DNA of 64,000 nt, taken from positions 165,547 through 229,546 of the forward strand of contig VTPC01003416.1 of the NCBI GenBank assembly GCA_011009095.1. The letters are read 5' to 3'. The notes below the pieces were generated by a model. That model ran no database searches. It was not told the origin of the DNA and saw only the letters and a list, made by a program, of their open reading frames with translations. Shown here in pieces: positions 55,301 to 57,572 of this stretch; position 1 is the first letter of the stretch; every line of letters starts with the position of its first letter. The position numbers and the translations under genes are program-made. The DNA comes from Ignelater luminosus (lineage: Eukaryota > Arthropoda > Insecta > Coleoptera > Elateridae).

Positions 55301-57531
55301 AGATACCCGTTTCTGGAGGCAAAGGTAAAGTAAAAACGATCAAAAAACATTCTAAAGATCCTTTAAAGGAATTTGTAAAGTTAACGCAAGATGTTAATTG
55401 GGACGATAATGACGGCAATGTAATTACGACAGTAAAAACTGTAACGACTGATCCCATTGTAAAAACCACAGTTACAAGGATAACAACCACAGAATCAGAA
55501 ACGCCGTTCCTAGAAACCAAAAGTAAAATTCCCGTTCTTAATACGGCAACTACAGAAATCACAGAAATCTCCCCAAAGAGTAAAATACCTGTTTTAGTAA
55601 CGGAAACAACGAGAATCGTTTCACCAGACCTGACGCACGTAGAAAGAACGATAGTATCACCAACTTCCAGTCAAGTTATCGAAACGAATCTCGTTTCGCC
55701 CGTGTCCGAAACAAAATTCTCAATTAAAAGCAGTACGACTATGGATTCGGATTCAGATAGTGATAGTAGACGAAGTCCGCCTCTAAAAGGAATATTAAAG
55801 AAAACTCAAGTAAGAACGGTTGGTAGTTCTAGCGGCTCCGACATCGCTCTGCATGAAGAAGGTTCGGAATTGAGCGACGACGAATCAGGTAAAACTTAAA
55901 TCTTTTGCCTTTTACCTTACTCTCTATTCTTTTATGCATTACTAGTTCTGTTGTCTTTAGCTAGCTAGCTAGCAAAATGTTTAGAAAGCTATAGACTTTG
56001 TGCATGTTGCGCTTCAGTTGCATGATTTAGATCTTAGACAGTTCTCTTGTTTTTTTGTTTTTATCTCTTTTTTTATTTATTGTGAATATATGTAGAAATT
56101 TGTAAGTTTGGTTTAGAGTTTGTTAAAGTGGTTAACTGTGATCAGAAAGACCGAATATTTAGATGAAACAAACAAAATGAAGATCAGTTTGATCTTCACA
56201 GTGTGACGTCATCATCATTTGGGTAAACTTTTGTTAAGGTCCAACATGTATTGCCACGATTGTTTTGACCGGTTCATGCAAAGAAGCCCGAGCGTGCCCA
56301 TAATGTGTGTATTTGTAAGTTTATATTCAGTCATTACTCCGTTTTGTTAAGTCTGTGCGTTACTAGAGTAGATACAAGCAAAGATTTTTTAACTGAGTTT
56401 TTTGCATTATACTACCGAGAGCAAGAGCGAGTAAAACTGGGACGAATCATGAACGTGTCAATGTGTTTCTCCAGTTCGGGTAAAACCGTCAGTTTCAAAT
56501 CAGAACGGGTAAAATTGGAAGGAATCACTAGCGTATCAACAAACAAAAGACGATCGGTGCCGCTTAGATCGTTTAAAAAGCCGTTCCCCCACCGTAACTG
56601 AGACAGTCCCACCTCAATAGTACCAGACGTTCCTGAGATACAGGATTATCTGTCCAAAAAAACAAAAGACAATCGATAGCGCTCAGATAATTTCAAAGTC
56701 ATTCTCCCACCACACCTAACAATAATAGTAGCATATTGATAGCATCAGTCGTCCCCGAGCTACGGGATGTCTGTAGGAAAAACAAAAGACAATCGGTGGT
56801 GCCTGAATCGTTTCAAAGTCGTTCCCTCACACACTTAACAATCAAAGTCCCATCTCGATATCACTGGCCGTTCCCGAGGTATGGGATGTCTGTAGGAAAA
56901 ACAAAACAGTTGATAATATCCGAATACTCTGAAAGTCATTCCCCTAGCACAGCTTATAATCCAAGTCCCAATTCCGTAGCGCCAGCTGTTCCTGAGATAT
57001 AGAATATCCGTCAAAAAAAAGAACAACAAAAGACGATCAGTAATCCCAGGATCGTTTCGAAATTGTTCCCCCACCACACTTACCACAAGCAAAGGCCCAT
57101 CTCGATACCACCAGCCATTCTCGAGATACGCGATATCTGTCGAAAAAACAAAACACAATTGATAATGCCCAAATACTCTGAAAATCATTCCCCTAGTACA
57201 GCTAACAGTTCAAATTTAAATATGGAATATCTGTCAAAAAATAAAAAGACGATCGGTGCTGCCCGGATCGTTTCATAGTCGTTTTCTCATCAGACCTGAC
57301 AATCAAAGTCGCATCGCGATAGCATTAGCCATTCCCGAGATGCAGAATATCGGTCAAAAAAAAAAAACAAAAACAAAAGAGAATCGGAGGTGCCCGGAGC
57401 CCCGGATTGTTTCGAAGTCGTTCCTTCGCCGCACATAACAGTCCCAAGGCACTTGACAGGGCCAATCGTTCTGAAGATAAATGAAGTATCCGCCAAATCA
57501 AAAAACAAAACAAAAAATTCTGATGATATGA

Positions 57532-57572
<41 letters not shown>

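Noticed and set aside
55116..55562. Minus-strand open frame of 148 codons
   Set aside because: Shadow of Ank2 exon 26 on the opposite strand.
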